A DNA stretch of 64,000 nt, taken from contig NZ_JAGQFT020000012.1 in NCBI RefSeq assembly GCF_018122625.2, positions 52,444 to 116,443 on the forward strand, in the 5' to 3' direction. This document shows, in pieces, positions 38,023 to 45,191 of this stretch. Under the pieces are notes generated by a model, which saw only the letters and a program-made list of their open reading frames with translations, did no database searches and had not been told where the DNA came from. The position numbers and the translations under genes are program-made. The stretch comes from Coralloluteibacterium stylophorae. GTDB lineage: Bacteria; Pseudomonadota; Gammaproteobacteria; Xanthomonadales; Xanthomonadaceae. The number at the start of each line of letters is the position of its first letter. Position 1 is the first letter of the stretch.

Positions 38023-38529
38023 ATGCCCCTCGAGATCGAACGCAAGTTCCTGGTCACCTCCGATGCCTGGCGCGCCACTGCGCGCGACGTGGTGCGCATG
38101 GCGCAGGGCTACATCAACGATCAGGCGGCGATGGACACCGGCCGCCAGCGCGCCTCGGTGCGGGTGCGCGTCGCCGGCGACGCGGCCTTCCTGAACCTGA
38201 AATCGCGCGAGCTCGGCCACACCCGGCAGGAGTTCGAGTACCCGATCCCGGTGGCCGACGCCGAGGCGCTGCTGGCGCTGTGCGTGGGCGGGCGCATCGA
38301 GAAGTGCCGGCATCACGTCGAGGTCGGGGGACGGCTGTGGGAGGTCGACGAATTCCTCGGCGACAACGCCGGGCTGGTGGTGGCCGAGATCGAGCTCGAG
38401 GACGCCGGCGCGCCCTTCGAACGCCCCGCCTGGCTCGGCGCCGAGGTCACCGACGAGAGCCGCTACTACAACCTCGCGCTGGCCTCGCGTCCGTACCGCG
38501 CGTGGAGCGACCTGGAGAAGCGCGCATGA
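38023..38529 (+). CDS. CYTH domain protein (triphosphate-tunnel metalloenzyme family)
   Basis: A 168-residue protein starting MPLEIERKFLV, the ExExK motif that defines the triphosphate tunnel fold. Further tunnel residues appear in SVRVRVAGDAAFLNLKSRE, EKCRHHVEVGG, WEVDEFLGDNAG and LVVAEIELEDAG, and the chain ends in the helix around WSDLEKRA. Bacterial relatives cleave inorganic triphosphate or thiamine triphosphate, or make cAMP; which one applies here is unknown. The next gene, nagZ, follows after a REP pair. Confidence 0.88.
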   Translation: MPLEIERKFLVTSDAWRATARDVVRMAQGYINDQAAMDTGRQRASVRVRVAGDAAFLNLKSRELGHTRQEFEYPIPVADAEALLALCVGGRIEKCRHHVEVGGRLWEVDEFLGDNAGLVVAEIELEDAGAPFERPAWLGAEVTDESRYYNLALASRPYRAWSDLEKRA

Positions 38530-38544
38530 GCCACCCGTCGGGCA

Positions 38545-38622
38545 CCGTAGGAGCGGCTTCAGCCCCGACCGGGCGGCGCCGGGATCCGTGGCAGCCGGTC
38601 GCGGCTGAAGCCGCTCCTACGG
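38545..38622. repeat. Head-to-head REP pair (BIME-like) between CYTH gene and nagZ
   Basis: One REP runs forward (38547-38570) and one reverse (38597-38620), giving 26-base arms with a single mismatch around a 26-base spacer. The pair can fold into a cruciform or a long RNA hairpin in the 136-base intergenic gap. Confidence 0.82.
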
Positions 38623-38665
38623 ACGCGCGGTCCGCGACGGGCACGGCATCCAGGGGAGGTCGGAC

Positions 38666-39664
38666 ATGCTCGTGATCGGCGTCGCCGGCACCGAACTCGG
38701 CGCGGCCGAGCGCGACTGGATCGCGCACCCGGCGGTGTCGGGGGTGATCCTGTTCAAGCGCAATTTCGCCTCGCGGGCGCAGGTGACGGAGCTCGCGGCG
38801 GCGATCCGCGCGGCCTCGCCACGCCCGCAGCTGCTGTGCGTCGACCAGGAGGGCGGCCGCGTGCAGCGCTTCCGCGATGGCTTCGCCGCATTGCCGCCGC
38901 TGGCCGAGCTCGGGGCGCTGCATGCGCGCGATGCCAATGCGGCCCTGCACCTGGCCGAGGAGCATGCCTGGCTGATGGCCAGCGAGATCCGCGGCATCGG
39001 CATGGACCTGAGCTTCGCGCCGGTGGTCGACCTCGGCCGCGGCAACCGCGCCATCGGCGACCGCGCCTTCGACGCCGATCCGCAGGTCGTGTCGGCGCTG
39101 ACCGCCGCCTACGTGCGCGGCATGCACGCCGCCGGCATGGCGGCGACGCTCAAGCATTTTCCCGGCCACGGCTCGGTGCTGGAGGACACGCACTTCGACG
39201 CCGCGACCGACCCGCGCGCGCTCGGGATCCTGCGCACCGAGGACCTGCAGCCCTTCGCCGCGGGCATCGCCGCCGGCGCCGAGGCGGTGATGCTGGCCCA
39301 CGTGAGCTACCCGGCGGTCGCGCCCGAGCCGGCCGGCTACGCGCCGCAGTGGCTCGAGATCCTGCGCGGCGAGATGGGCTTCGCCGGCGTCGCGTTCTCC
39401 GACGACATCGGCATGGCCGCGGCGCACTCGGCCGGCGGCGTCGCCGCGCGGATCGACGCCCACCTCGACGCCGGCTGCGACCTCGTGCTGGTCTGCCATC
39501 CCGAGCTGGTTCCGGATTCGCTCGCGGCGGTCGCCGGCCGCGGCCGGCGCTTCGAGCCGGCGCCGCTGCTCGGCCGGCCCGCGCCCGCCTGGGATGCGCT
39601 CGCCGCCGGCACCCGCCACGCCGAGGCGCGCGCGCGCTTCGCCGCTTCCTCCATGCACAGCTGA
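38666..39664 (+). CDS. nagZ: Beta-N-acetylhexosaminidase NagZ (GH3)
   Basis: A 332-residue cytoplasmic GH3 enzyme of standard length. Conserved stretches are GVILFKRNFAS, VDQEGGRVQRFRDGFAALPP, the mobile loop motif AATLKHFPGHGSVLEDTHFD with the acid/base histidine, and VAFSDDIGM with the nucleophile aspartate. It removes GlcNAc from 1,6-anhydro-muropeptides during peptidoglycan recycling, which also affects AmpR-type beta-lactamase signalling where present. A GGGGAGG ribosome site lies seven bases upstream. It begins a tight three-gene set with the phosphoribosyltransferase and phosphorylase, an order partly known from Pseudomonas. Confidence 0.95.
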   Translation: MLVIGVAGTELGAAERDWIAHPAVSGVILFKRNFASRAQVTELAAAIRAASPRPQLLCVDQEGGRVQRFRDGFAALPPLAELGALHARDANAALHLAEEHAWLMASEIRGIGMDLSFAPVVDLGRGNRAIGDRAFDADPQVVSALTAAYVRGMHAAGMAATLKHFPGHGSVLEDTHFDAATDPRALGILRTEDLQPFAAGIAAGAEAVMLAHVSYPAVAPEPAGYAPQWLEILRGEMGFAGVAFSDDIGMAAAHSAGGVAARIDAHLDAGCDLVLVCHPELVPDSLAAVAGRGRRFEPAPLLGRPAPAWDALAAGTRHAEARARFAASSMHS

Positions 39665-39670
39665 GGCCCC

Positions 39671-40225
39671 ATGGACCACGACATCAAGGACGCGCTCGCG
39701 CGTGCCGACCTCCTGTTCGACCGCGCGGCGGTGGAAGCCGCCATCGCCCGCATGGGCGCCGAGATCGCCCGCGACTATGCCGGCGACCGGCCGCTGTTCC
39801 TCACCGTCATGAACGGCGCGCTGCCCTTCGCCGGCCTGCTCGCGCTGGCGGTGGGCGAGGGCGCGGACCTGCAGCTCGACTACGTGCACGCCACCCGCTA
39901 CCGCGGCGCCACCTCGGGCGGCGAACTGCACTGGCTGCATCGCCCCGCCAGCCCGATGGCCGGCCGCCGCGTGCTCCTGGTCGACGACATCCTCGACGAG
40001 GGACACACCCTCGACGGGATCCGCCGCTGGTGCCTGGCCGAGGGCGCCGCCGAGGTGCGGATCGCGGCGATGACGGTGAAGGCCCACGACCGCGCGGTCG
40101 CCGGCGTCGCCGCCGACTACGTCGGCATCGAGGTGCCGGACCGCTACGTATTCGGCTTCGGCATGGACTACCACGAGCAGGGCCGCAACCTGCCCGGCAT
40201 CTATGCACTGAGGGACACGCCATGA
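39671..40225 (+). CDS. Hypoxanthine(-guanine) phosphoribosyltransferase
   Basis: The 184-residue type I PRTase has the PRPP-binding motif RVLLVDDILDEGHTL (about residues 100-114) and the N-terminal segment PLFLTVMNGALPFAGLLALA as in Hpt proteins. It should make IMP or GMP from hypoxanthine or guanine and PRPP. Only six bases separate it from nagZ, and its stop overlaps the next ATG (ATGA). The following gene encodes a nucleoside phosphorylase that can release hypoxanthine, so the pair looks like a salvage channel. Confidence 0.88.
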   Translation: MDHDIKDALARADLLFDRAAVEAAIARMGAEIARDYAGDRPLFLTVMNGALPFAGLLALAVGEGADLQLDYVHATRYRGATSGGELHWLHRPASPMAGRRVLLVDDILDEGHTLDGIRRWCLAEGAAEVRIAAMTVKAHDRAVAGVAADYVGIEVPDRYVFGFGMDYHEQGRNLPGIYALRDTP

Positions 40226-40983
40226 GCAGCGAACCGATCGCGCTGGCCGTCATCGGCGGCACCGGGCTGTATCGCCTGGCCGGCCTGGAGGATGCCGAGG
40301 CGGTGCTGCACGCCACGCCCTACGGCGACCCCTCAGGCGCCGCGCGCGTCGGCCGCTTCGCCGGCCGCCGCGTCGCCTTCCTCGCCCGTCACGGCGAGGG
40401 CCATGCCCTGCCGCCGCACCGGGTGAACTACCGGGCCAACCTGTGGCTGCTGCAGGAGCTCGGCGTCGGGCGCGTGGTCGCGGTCAATTCGGTCGGCGGC
40501 ATCACCGACGCCTACGGCCCGCGCGCGATCGGCGTCCCCGACCAGCTCATCGACTACACCCAGGGGCGCGTGTCGAGCTTCAGCGACATGCCCGGTGCCG
40601 AGGTGCGCCACGTCGACTTCGGCGAGCCCTACAGCCGCGGCCTGCGCCAGGCGCTGCTCGAGGCCGCCCGCGCGGCCGGCGCCGAACCGGTCGACGGGGG
40701 CGTCTACGGCTGCACCGAGGGTCCGCGCCTGGAGACCCGCGCCGAGATCGCGCGCATGCGCCGCGATGGTTGCGACCTCGTCGGCATGACCGGCATGCCC
40801 GAGGCGGTGCTCGCGCGCGAGCTCGGCCTGGACTACGCCTGCCTGGCCCTGGTGGCGAACTGGGCCGCCGGCTGCGGCCCCGCGCCCGAGGTCGAGATCA
40901 CCATGGCCGACGTGCTCGCCAACATGGAGGCCGCCATCGCGCCGCTGCCCGCCGTTCTCGAACGCCTGCTCGCGGCGCGCTGA
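40222..40983 (+). CDS. S-methyl-5'-thioinosine (or methylthioadenosine) phosphorylase
   Basis: A 253-residue member of the PNP/MTAP phosphorylase family. The phosphate-site motif VIGGTGLYRLAGLEDAE, RHGEGHALPPHRVNYRANLW, and GVYGCTEGPRLETRAEIARM are typical. The base-recognition loop reads LALVANWAAGCG, with asparagine where MTA-specific phosphorylases have aspartate. That matches enzymes using 6-oxopurines, such as the methylthioinosine phosphorylase next to nagZ in Pseudomonas aeruginosa. It would convert methylthioinosine to methylthioribose 1-phosphate and hypoxanthine. Translation overlaps the upstream phosphoribosyltransferase by four bases. Confidence 0.88.
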   Translation: MSSEPIALAVIGGTGLYRLAGLEDAEAVLHATPYGDPSGAARVGRFAGRRVAFLARHGEGHALPPHRVNYRANLWLLQELGVGRVVAVNSVGGITDAYGPRAIGVPDQLIDYTQGRVSSFSDMPGAEVRHVDFGEPYSRGLRQALLEAARAAGAEPVDGGVYGCTEGPRLETRAEIARMRRDGCDLVGMTGMPEAVLARELGLDYACLALVANWAAGCGPAPEVEITMADVLANMEAAIAPLPAVLERLLAAR

Positions 40984-40995
40984 GCCGGGCGCCTG

Positions 40996-41024
40996 TTGCG
41001 ATGGGATTCAGAGCCTGTTAATAC
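40996..41024 (+). promoter_or_regulatory. Sigma-70 promoter of the cold-shock gene
   Basis: TTGCGA (40996-41001) and TAATAC (41019-41024) are exactly 17 bases apart, leaving a leader of about 60 bases before the ATG. The AT-rich patch stands out in this GC-rich sequence. The leader is shorter than the E. coli cspA leader and shows no obvious cold box. Confidence 0.6.
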
Positions 41025-41088
41025 TCGGGCCGCCGCGGAGACAAGGGGCGCGGCGCACAGCTCATTCGGGAACCTCGGGGATACAGCA

Positions 41089-41295
41089 ATGCAGTACGGC
41101 ACAGTGAAGTGGTTCAACGACGCCAAGGGCTTCGGTTTCATCTCGCCGGAGGGCGGCGGCAACGACATCTTCGTCCACTACTCGGCGATCCAGTCCAAGG
41201 GCTTCCGTTCGCTGCAGGAAGGCCAGCGCGTGGCGTTCGAGGTGACGCAGGGGCCGAAGGGCGAGCAGGCATCCGGGGTCACCGACGCCACCTGA
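41089..41295 (+). CDS. cspA: Cold-shock protein (CspA family)
   Basis: A 68-residue single cold-shock domain with both RNA-binding motifs: [18 protein letters not shown] (RNP1) and [11 protein letters not shown] (RNP2). It acts as an RNA chaperone and transcription antiterminator. It has its own promoter and an intrinsic terminator, so it is a single-gene unit. Whether it is cold-induced or constitutive cannot be told from sequence. Confidence 0.95.
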   Translation: MQYGTVKWFNDAKGFGFISPEGGGNDIFVHYSAIQSKGFRSLQEGQRVAFEVTQGPKGEQASGVTDAT

Positions 41296-41322
41296 TCCGG
41301 CATTCCGACGCGTCGACGAGAG

Positions 41323-41346
41323 AAGGCCCCGCTCCGGCGGGGCCTT
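41323..41346 (+). terminator. Intrinsic terminator of the cold-shock gene
   Basis: AAGGCCCCGC (41323-41332) and GCGGGGCCTT (41337-41346) form a perfect ten-base stem with a four-base TCCG loop, followed by TCGCGTT. It lies 27 bases after the stop codon. Confidence 0.87.
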
Positions 41347-41433
41347 TCGCGTTGCAGGGACTGCGGGGCGCTCGCCTGGTGCCGGCACGCCCCGCACAAT
41401 GGCCGTCCCCTCCGCGCGGACAGGAGCCGCTGC

Positions 41434-43080
41434 ATGAGCGAGTTCAGCACGCACCGGGTCGAGAACCAGCCGCCGCCGTTCGCGCCCTTCGACCTGTGGC
41501 AGGGCGATGCGGTGCTGCAGGCGACGGTCGCACGCAACGGCGGCGCCTGGGGCGGCGAACGCCTCTCCGACTACGCGCGCGCGGCGGGCGAGGCGCTGCA
41601 TGGGTGGGCGCTGGACGCCAACCGCGACCGGCCGCGGCTCGTCACCCACGACGGCCGCGGCCACCGCGTCGACCGCGTGGAGTTCCATCCCCACTACCAC
41701 CGGCTGATGCGCGCCGGCGTCGAGGGCGGGATCGCCGGCCTGCCGTGGCGCGAGCAGCGCGCGGGCGCGCATGTCGTGCGGGCGGCGCTGATGCTCCTGC
41801 ACCACGAGGTCGAGCAGGGCACCAGCTGTCCGCTGACCATGACCTATGCCGCGCAGCCGGCGCTGCGGCGCGAGCCCGCGCTGGCCGAGTGGGCGGCGAA
41901 GGCGGCGGCGCCGCACTACGACGGCCGCGACCTGCCGATGGTGGGCAAGGCCGGCGTCACCATCGGCATGGGCATGACCGAGAAGCAGGGTGGATCCGAT
42001 GTCCGCGCCAACAGCACCCGGGCGACCCCGGACGGCGACGGCTACGCCCTGGTCGGGCACAAGTGGTTCTTCTCCGCGCCGATGTCCGACGCCTGGCTGG
42101 TGCTGGCGCAGGCGCCAGGCGGCCTGAGCTGCTTCCTGGTGCCCCGCTGGCGCCCGGACGGCGAGCGCAATGCACTGCGGCTGATGCGGCTCAAGGACAA
42201 GCTCGGCAACTGGTCGAACGCCAGTTCCGAGGTCGAATTCACCGGCGCCCTCGGCCTGCGCATCGGCGAGGAAGGCCGCGGCGTGGCGACGATCATCGAG
42301 ATGGTCGCGCTGACCCGGCTGGACTGCATGCTCGGCGCTGCGGCCCAGATGCGCATGGCGCTCGCCATCGCTGTCCACCATGCGCGGCACCGACGTACCT
42401 TCGGCAGGCCGCTGCTCGAACACGCGCTGATGCGCAACGTGCTCGCCGACCTCGCCCTCGAATCCGAGGCCGCGCTCGCGCTGGCGCTGCGGGTGGCGCA
42501 GGCGGTCGACGCCGCGCCGCGCGATCCGCGCGAGGCGGCGTTCGCGCGGGTGGCGACGGCGATCGGCAAGTACTGGCTGTGCCGGCGCGCCGCCGCCTTC
42601 GTCAACGAGGCGCAGGAGTGCCTCGGCGGCGCCGGCTACGTCGAGGAGTCGCCGCTCGCGCGGCTGTATCGCGAGGCGCCGCTGAACTCGATCTGGGAGG
42701 GCTCGGGCAACGTGCAGTGCCTCGACGTGCTGCGCGCGCTCGCGCGCGAACCCGCGACGCGCGACGTCCTGCTGGCGGAGATCGACCAGGCCCGCGGCCT
42801 GCATCCGGCCTTCGACCCCGCGGCCGACGCGCTGCGCGCCGCGATGGAAGAGGCCAAGGCCGCCGAGTTCCGCGCCCGCAGCATCACCGAGCGCGCTGCG
42901 CTCGTGCTGCAGGCGGCGATCCTGCTGCGCGCCGCGCGCGATGACGCAGGCATCGCGCCGGTCGCCGACGCCTTCTGCCGCTCGCGCCTGGACGGCCGCC
43001 ACGGCCTCGCGATGGGCACGCTCGATCCCGACGTGGACGCCGGCGCGCTGATCGCACGCGCGCCCATGCGCACCTTCTGA
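41434..43080 (+). CDS. aidB: AidB-type acyl-CoA dehydrogenase family flavoprotein
   Basis: The 548-residue protein matches AidB in length and landmarks. These include the N-terminal THRVENQPPPFAPFDLW, the flavin-binding GMGMTEKQGGSDVRANSTRA and WFFSAPMSDAWLVLAQ, LKDKLGNWSNASSEVEF, and the C-terminal PLNSIWEGSGNVQCLDVLRA. AidB is part of the adaptive response to DNA alkylation in E. coli, where it binds DNA and is thought to neutralise alkylating agents. No ada or alk gene is adjacent, but a DNA-repair cluster follows downstream on the other strand. It has its own apparent promoter region with a GCACAAT box near 41395. Confidence 0.88.
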   Translation: MSEFSTHRVENQPPPFAPFDLWQGDAVLQATVARNGGAWGGERLSDYARAAGEALHGWALDANRDRPRLVTHDGRGHRVDRVEFHPHYHRLMRAGVEGGIAGLPWREQRAGAHVVRAALMLLHHEVEQGTSCPLTMTYAAQPALRREPALAEWAAKAAAPHYDGRDLPMVGKAGVTIGMGMTEKQGGSDVRANSTRATPDGDGYALVGHKWFFSAPMSDAWLVLAQAPGGLSCFLVPRWRPDGERNALRLMRLKDKLGNWSNASSEVEFTGALGLRIGEEGRGVATIIEMVALTRLDCMLGAAAQMRMALAIAVHHARHRRTFGRPLLEHALMRNVLADLALESEAALALALRVAQAVDAAPRDPREAAFARVATAIGKYWLCRRAAAFVNEAQECLGGAGYVEESPLARLYREAPLNSIWEGSGNVQCLDVLRALAREPATRDVLLAEIDQARGLHPAFDPAADALRAAMEEAKAAEFRARSITERAALVLQAAILLRAARDDAGIAPVADAFCRSRLDGRHGLAMGTLDPDVDAGALIARAPMRTF

Positions 43081-43093
43081 CGTCGTACCCGTC

Positions 43094-43313
43094 GTAGGAG
43101 CGGCTTCAGCCGCGACCGGCAGCGGGAAGGAGTTCGTGCGCGACAGCGCCTTCGGGTCAGATCGTCTTCCGTGGGAGGGGCTTCAGCCCCGACGGCCGTG
43201 GTGACGCGGCCGGTCGCGGCCCTCCGATCCGGGCGCGCGTCGGGGCTGAAGCCCCTCCCACGGAACGCCGCAATGTGTGCGTGAACTCGTCAGGGCCGAA
43301 GCCCCTCGCACAG
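43094..43313. repeat. REP cluster with a perfect 27-bp inverted pair
   Basis: A forward REP lies at 43094-43117. A variant with GGGGCTTCAGCCCC core runs forward at 43167-43193 and exactly inverted at 43239-43265 (27 of 27 bases). A decayed copy lies at 43291-43313. The cluster fills the 248-base gap between the convergent aidB and TPR genes and may act as a bidirectional terminator. Two REP subtypes are mixed here. Confidence 0.85.
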
Positions 43314-43328
43314 CAAGCGCGCGCCGGG

Positions 43329-43658
43329 TCACGCCTGCCTGTCCAGCCGCCGCAGGCGCACGCCGAGTTCCTTCTCGAGCTGCCTGTCGCCCCGCGTGCG
43401 GGCGGCGGCGATGCCGTGGGTGAAGGCGTCGCGGGCGGCGGTGCGGTCGCCGCCTTCGGCCAGCAGCAGGCCGAGCAGGCGCCAGGCGGCGGCGTAGGCG
43501 GGATCGCGCTCGACCGCGGTGCGCAGGTGCGCGACCGCTTCGTCCTGGCGGCCACGCTGCTGCAGTGCGAGCGCGATGCTCATGTGCAGCAGCGGCGTCT
43601 CGCGCGCGCTGCCGAGCAGGCGCTGCAGCGGTTCGAGCGGAAGCGGATGCGGGCTCAT
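43329..43658 (-). CDS. Small tetratricopeptide-repeat protein
   Basis: A 109-residue protein made of about two to three TPR helices pairs: LLHMSIALALQQRGRQDEAV, AVERDPAYAAAWRLLGLLLA and DRTAARDAFTHGIAAARTRG. No signal peptide or membrane segment is seen, so it is probably a cytoplasmic protein-protein adaptor. The ATG overlaps the stop of a tiny upstream frame (ATGA), and the set lies downstream of the MPE nuclease gene in the same direction. It may belong to the DNA-repair transcript. No specific function is claimed. Confidence 0.8.
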   Translation of the reverse strand: MSPHPLPLEPLQRLLGSARETPLLHMSIALALQQRGRQDEAVAHLRTAVERDPAYAAAWRLLGLLLAEGGDRTAARDAFTHGIAAARTRGDRQLEKELGVRLRRLDRQA

Positions 43659-43765
43659 GCCGGCACCCGCCCGGCGGAGCCGCCGCGGACGTGTGGACTC
43701 GGATCGATGCGCTCGCGGTGCATGCAGGCGTCCATGGTGGAGTTCCAGAGGTGCGTCGCTGTCAC
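43655..43765 (-). CDS. Possible very small protein between MPE nuclease and TPR genes
   Basis: A 36-residue frame from a GTG at 43765 (or 26 residues from the ATG inside it). The product reads VTATHLWNSTMDACMHRERI, then DPSPHVRGGSAGRVPA. It is tentative. Support is the four-base ATGA overlap with the TPR gene, GC-rich third positions, and its fit into the gap after the nuclease stop. Against it are the short length, the lack of a clear ribosome site and no known family. Confidence 0.35.
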   Translation of the reverse strand: MTATHLWNSTMDACMHRERIDPSPHVRGGSAGRVPA

Positions 43766-43781
43766 GACGGGACCCGCGGCC

Positions 43782-44462
43782 TCAGCCCGCCGCCGGCCGC
43801 ACCGCGCGCGCCGGCAGCGGGACCACCGCGTCGCCGCCGCAGACCAGCACCGCATCGTCGGGCGCGGGGCGGAACTCGGCGCCGCCGGTGAAGGCCGAAA
43901 AGGCAGGCAGCGTCAGCACCCGTCTCGCCCGCGCGAGCCAGAACGCCGGCAGGCGGTTCGCGGGGCCGACGCCGTGCATCCGCACCACCGGGTGCAGATG
44001 TCCCGCCAGTACCGGTGCCGAGGCATCCGTCTGCGGATCGTGGCGGAACACGAGTCCGGCCTCGCGGTGCACGCGCTCCAGCAGGACGATGCCCAGCCCG
44101 GCCTGCGCGAGCGCGCGGTCGTGGTTGCCGACCACGGCCTCGATCCGCAGCGCCGCATGCGCCTCGCGCCAGGCCTGCCACTGCGCGCGCCAGGCGGCGG
44201 CGTTGGCCGCGCCGTGGAGGACGTCGCCGAGGATCATCAGCCGGCCCGCCGCGGTCGCCGCAACGAGCGTGTCCAGCCTGCCAAGGTCACCGGCGGTGCC
44301 GCCGCGCGGCAGGGCGAGGCCGGCACGACGGAAGACGTCGCCCTTGCCCAGGTGCAGGTCCGCGATCACCAGCATGTCGAGGGCGGGCAGGTGCAGCGCG
44401 CGGTCGGCGAGCGGCACCGCGCGCAGCGGGCCGAGGTCGAGATCGGGAGCGGAAGAAGGCAT
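43782..44462 (-). CDS. pdeM: Ligase-associated metallophosphoesterase (MPE) DNA nuclease
   Basis: A 226-residue calcineurin-like phosphoesterase with the full metal motif set: MLVIADLHLGKGDVF, LMILGDVLHG, VVGNHDRAL and LAGHLHPVV. The match is to the manganese-dependent nuclease of the LHR-LIG-EXO-MPE repair cluster studied in Pseudomonas putida. In this window it is separated from the other three genes by an oppositely directed ExoD gene, so it needs its own promoter in the 81-base divergent gap. Confidence 0.9.
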   Translation of the reverse strand: MPSSAPDLDLGPLRAVPLADRALHLPALDMLVIADLHLGKGDVFRRAGLALPRGGTAGDLGRLDTLVAATAAGRLMILGDVLHGAANAAAWRAQWQAWREAHAALRIEAVVGNHDRALAQAGLGIVLLERVHREAGLVFRHDPQTDASAPVLAGHLHPVVRMHGVGPANRLPAFWLARARRVLTLPAFSAFTGGAEFRPAPDDAVLVCGGDAVVPLPARAVRPAAG

Positions 44463-44543
44463 CGCCTGCGCAGATGGGGGCGCAGCGTCGACGAATCCAG
44501 TCGCTCACGTGCCCTGGCCGCGGCCCCGCCTAGGCTGCGCGAC

Positions 44544-45185
44544 ATGGCCGCGCCCCGACCACAGCCGCAGCAGCAGGACGACCGCCGCGAGGACGATGCG
44601 CCGCACGATCTGTCGGGCGTGCTCGACCGCATGCACCATGCATCGGACGAGCATCCGGAGCTCGAGAAGGTCTCGCTGCGTCATGTGCTGGACGCGGTCG
44701 GCGAACGCTCCTTCGGCACCCTGCTGATCGTGCCCGGCCTGGTCGCGCTCTCGCCGCTCAGCGGCATTCCCGGCATGCCCACGACCATGGGCCTGCTGGT
44801 GATCCTGATTTCCGGCCAGCTGCTGCTCGGCCGACGCAGCTTCTGGATGCCGGGCTTCATCCTCGACCGCTGCATCGGGCGGCGCCGTTTCGACCGCGCG
44901 CTCGACTTCATGGCCAGGCCCGCGCGCTGGATCGATCGCCCGCTGCAGCGCCGCCTGACCTGGCTGACCAAGGGGCCGGGGCTTTACGTGGTCGCGGCCT
45001 GCTGCCTGCTCGTCGCCGCGACCATGCCGCCGCTGGAACTGCTGCCGTTCGCGGCGAGCGCGGCGGGCCTGGCGATCACCCTGTTCGCGCTGTCGCTGAT
45101 CGCGCGAGACGGGCTGCTGGCCCTGCTCGGGGTCCTGGTCACCGGCGGGCTCGCCTTCTTCGCGATCCGCTTCTTTTTTTTCTGA
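44544..45185 (+). CDS. exoD: ExoD family exopolysaccharide-synthesis-related membrane protein
   Basis: A 213-residue protein with the ExoD pattern: an N-terminal soluble part containing LSGVLDRMHHASDEHPELEK and VSLRHVLDAVGERSFGTLLI, then several hydrophobic segments and a terminal FFAIRFFFF. Such proteins are tied to exopolysaccharide production in rhizobia, but the mechanism is unknown. It is placed between the MPE and LHR genes on the opposite strand, converging on LHR with a six-base gap between stop codons. The start at MAAPRPQPQQQ is the first plausible one; the frame is open far upstream. Confidence 0.85.
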   Translation: MAAPRPQPQQQDDRREDDAPHDLSGVLDRMHHASDEHPELEKVSLRHVLDAVGERSFGTLLIVPGLVALSPLSGIPGMPTTMGLLVILISGQLLLGRRSFWMPGFILDRCIGRRRFDRALDFMARPARWIDRPLQRRLTWLTKGPGLYVVAACCLLVAATMPPLELLPFAASAAGLAITLFALSLIARDGLLALLGVLVTGGLAFFAIRFFFF

Positions 45186-45191
45186 CGCGGC

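Noticed and set aside
33133..38316. A 1727-residue open frame on the minus strand
   Set aside because: Only the last 232 codons (response regulator-Hpt) look like protein. The rest is antisense to the ydbH-like gene, ydbL-like gene, rlmD and the CYTH gene, a GC-rich shadow frame without family motifs.
41025..41088. Cold-box thermosensor RNA leader of the cold-shock gene
   Set aside because: The leader is only about 60 bases and lacks a recognisable cold box or long structured region.
43094..43313. CRISPR array from repeated 23-27 base units
   Set aside because: Units occur in both orientations, differ in core sequence and have irregular spacing; they are REP palindromes. No cas genes are present.
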